Source of the DNA: Gammaproteobacteria bacterium
Lineage (GTDB): Bacteria > Pseudomonadota > Gammaproteobacteria > Pseudomonadales > DSM-25080
NCBI GenBank assembly: GCA_013372965.1
Contig: JABXIR010000117.1
Location: 1 to 6,496, forward strand
Reading direction: 5' to 3'
DNA: 6,496 nt
In this document: positions 5,909-6,496 of the stretch, piece after piece
Layout of the letters: every line of letters begins with the position of its first letter
How positions within the stretch are numbered: the first letter of the stretch is position 1
Program-made: the position numbers and the translations under genes
The notes under the pieces: model-generated
Database searches by the model: none
Told to the model about the DNA's origin: nothing
What the model saw: only the letters and a program-made list of their open reading frames with translations

Positions 5909-6496
5909 TTGGATCTAGACGACCTAGTTGAACAGATTTCTTTGGTAAACTTAGAAAGCTTTAAATATCTTTGCTTCGTGTTTGTTACAGCGTTATTGAT
6001 ACGTTACGTCATTTCACGTTCCTTTACCTTCTTTATGAATCGTCGCAATGCGGCCGTGATTGACGCTTGTCTATATGGTCTTGAGCGTCCAATAATCTTT
6101 TCGGTTTGGGTTCTTGCCGTCGAGCGTATAAATCAGTATCGAATTGCTTATTATGGTGTCGAAGGTCAGCGCATTGAGAACCTTGCCATTCTGGCCTTTG
6201 TTTGGCTTGTTGTATGGTCGTTATGGCGGTTTGCTCGTCGGCTCGAGCAGAACCTTGTCTCAGATGATTTCGATCGTATTCCCCTTGACGCTGGAACGGC
6301 CGATGCGTTTCGTATGACGCTTAGAGCCCTTGCATTCGCATTTGGTGTCTTGGTGTCGATGCAAGTGATTGGTGTACCGCTTTCGAGTCTCGTTGCCTTT
6401 GGATCGGCGAGTGGCTTGATGGTGGGCTACGCGGCCAAAGACCTGGTGGCTAACTTTGCCGGTGCGGTTATGTTAAGACTGGATCGGCCTTTTACG
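5909..6496 (+). CDS. MscS-family mechanosensitive ion channel, N-terminal 196 codons (partial)
   Basis: MscS-type channels sit in the inner membrane and open under tension to release solutes on osmotic downshock. The frame is open from TTG at 5909 to the window edge. Hydrophobic segments are visible at about 18-35, 55-72, 91-108 and 136-153. They are followed by the pore-lining helix and its exit in GVPLSSLVAFGSASGLMVGY (155-174), then AAKDLVANFAGAVMLRLDRP (175-194), the hallmark of the family, close to the YnaI/YbdG type (KDxxxNFxxGxML-x-DRPF). The extra membrane helices before the pore exceed the three of plain MscS, so it is probably a larger MscS-like protein. The cytoplasmic beta and alpha/beta domains lie beyond the right edge. 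The next in-frame ATG (residue 43) would remove the first helix, so TTG is preferred. The frame is that of tpx, whose stop lies nine codons upstream. Confidence 0.92.
   Translation, partial: MDLDDLVEQISLVNLESFKYLCFVFVTALLIRYVISRSFTFFMNRRNAAVIDACLYGLERPIIFSVWVLAVERINQYRIAYYGVEGQRIENLAILAFVWLVVWSLWRFARRLEQNLVSDDFDRIPLDAGTADAFRMTLRALAFAFGVLVSMQVIGVPLSSLVAFGSASGLMVGYAAKDLVANFAGAVMLRLDRPFT

Noticed and set aside
5985..6000. TTTGTTACAGCG resembling an inverted Ter core
   Set aside because: It has several mismatches in the core and lies within the channel coding region, so it is a chance resemblance.

Overview
The window reads as chromosomal DNA of a gammaproteobacterium with roughly 50% GC, probably free-living or marine. 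The evidence is an AcnB-type aconitase very close to the enterobacterial one, a MiaE tRNA hydroxylase, a Tpx thiol peroxidase, and what appears to be a homologue of the replication-terminator protein Tus. The genus cannot be fixed from the sequence.

Layout. Minus strand, left part: the first 366 codons of acnB (leaving the window at position 1), then a 205-nt spacer holding a good acnB promoter candidate, then a 286-codon Tus-like gene. An 81-nt divergent intergenic region (2165-2245) separates this from the plus-strand genes and contains a perfect TATAAT. Plus strand, right part: five tightly packed genes with gaps of 45, 35, 13 and 27 nt: miaE, a secreted DUF2147 protein, a membrane-anchored or secreted penicillin-acylase-family Ntn hydrolase, tpx, and the first 196 codons of an MscS-type mechanosensitive channel running off the right edge. 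No RNA genes, insertion sequences, CRISPR arrays or convincing intrinsic terminators were seen, and no gene-free stretch exceeds 300 nt.

How the genes may work together (inference). The plus-strand set looks like one transcription unit mixing an oxygen-dependent tRNA modification (MiaE), peroxide removal (Tpx), two exported proteins (DUF2147 and the acylase) and an osmotic safety valve (MscS). This suggests an envelope and oxygen/stress theme rather than a single pathway. The left half is housekeeping: the TCA cycle and probable replication-fork arrest.

Most notable: the Tus-like gene next to acnB, an exact copy of the 10-bp Ter core inside acnB about 0.5 kb from that gene (which the conserved protein sequence also explains), and an acylase with the catalytic Ser/His spacing of its family but Thr in place of the usual Asn after the nucleophile. 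The window is largely ordinary accessory-free chromosome; no clearly new multi-gene defence or mobile system was found.
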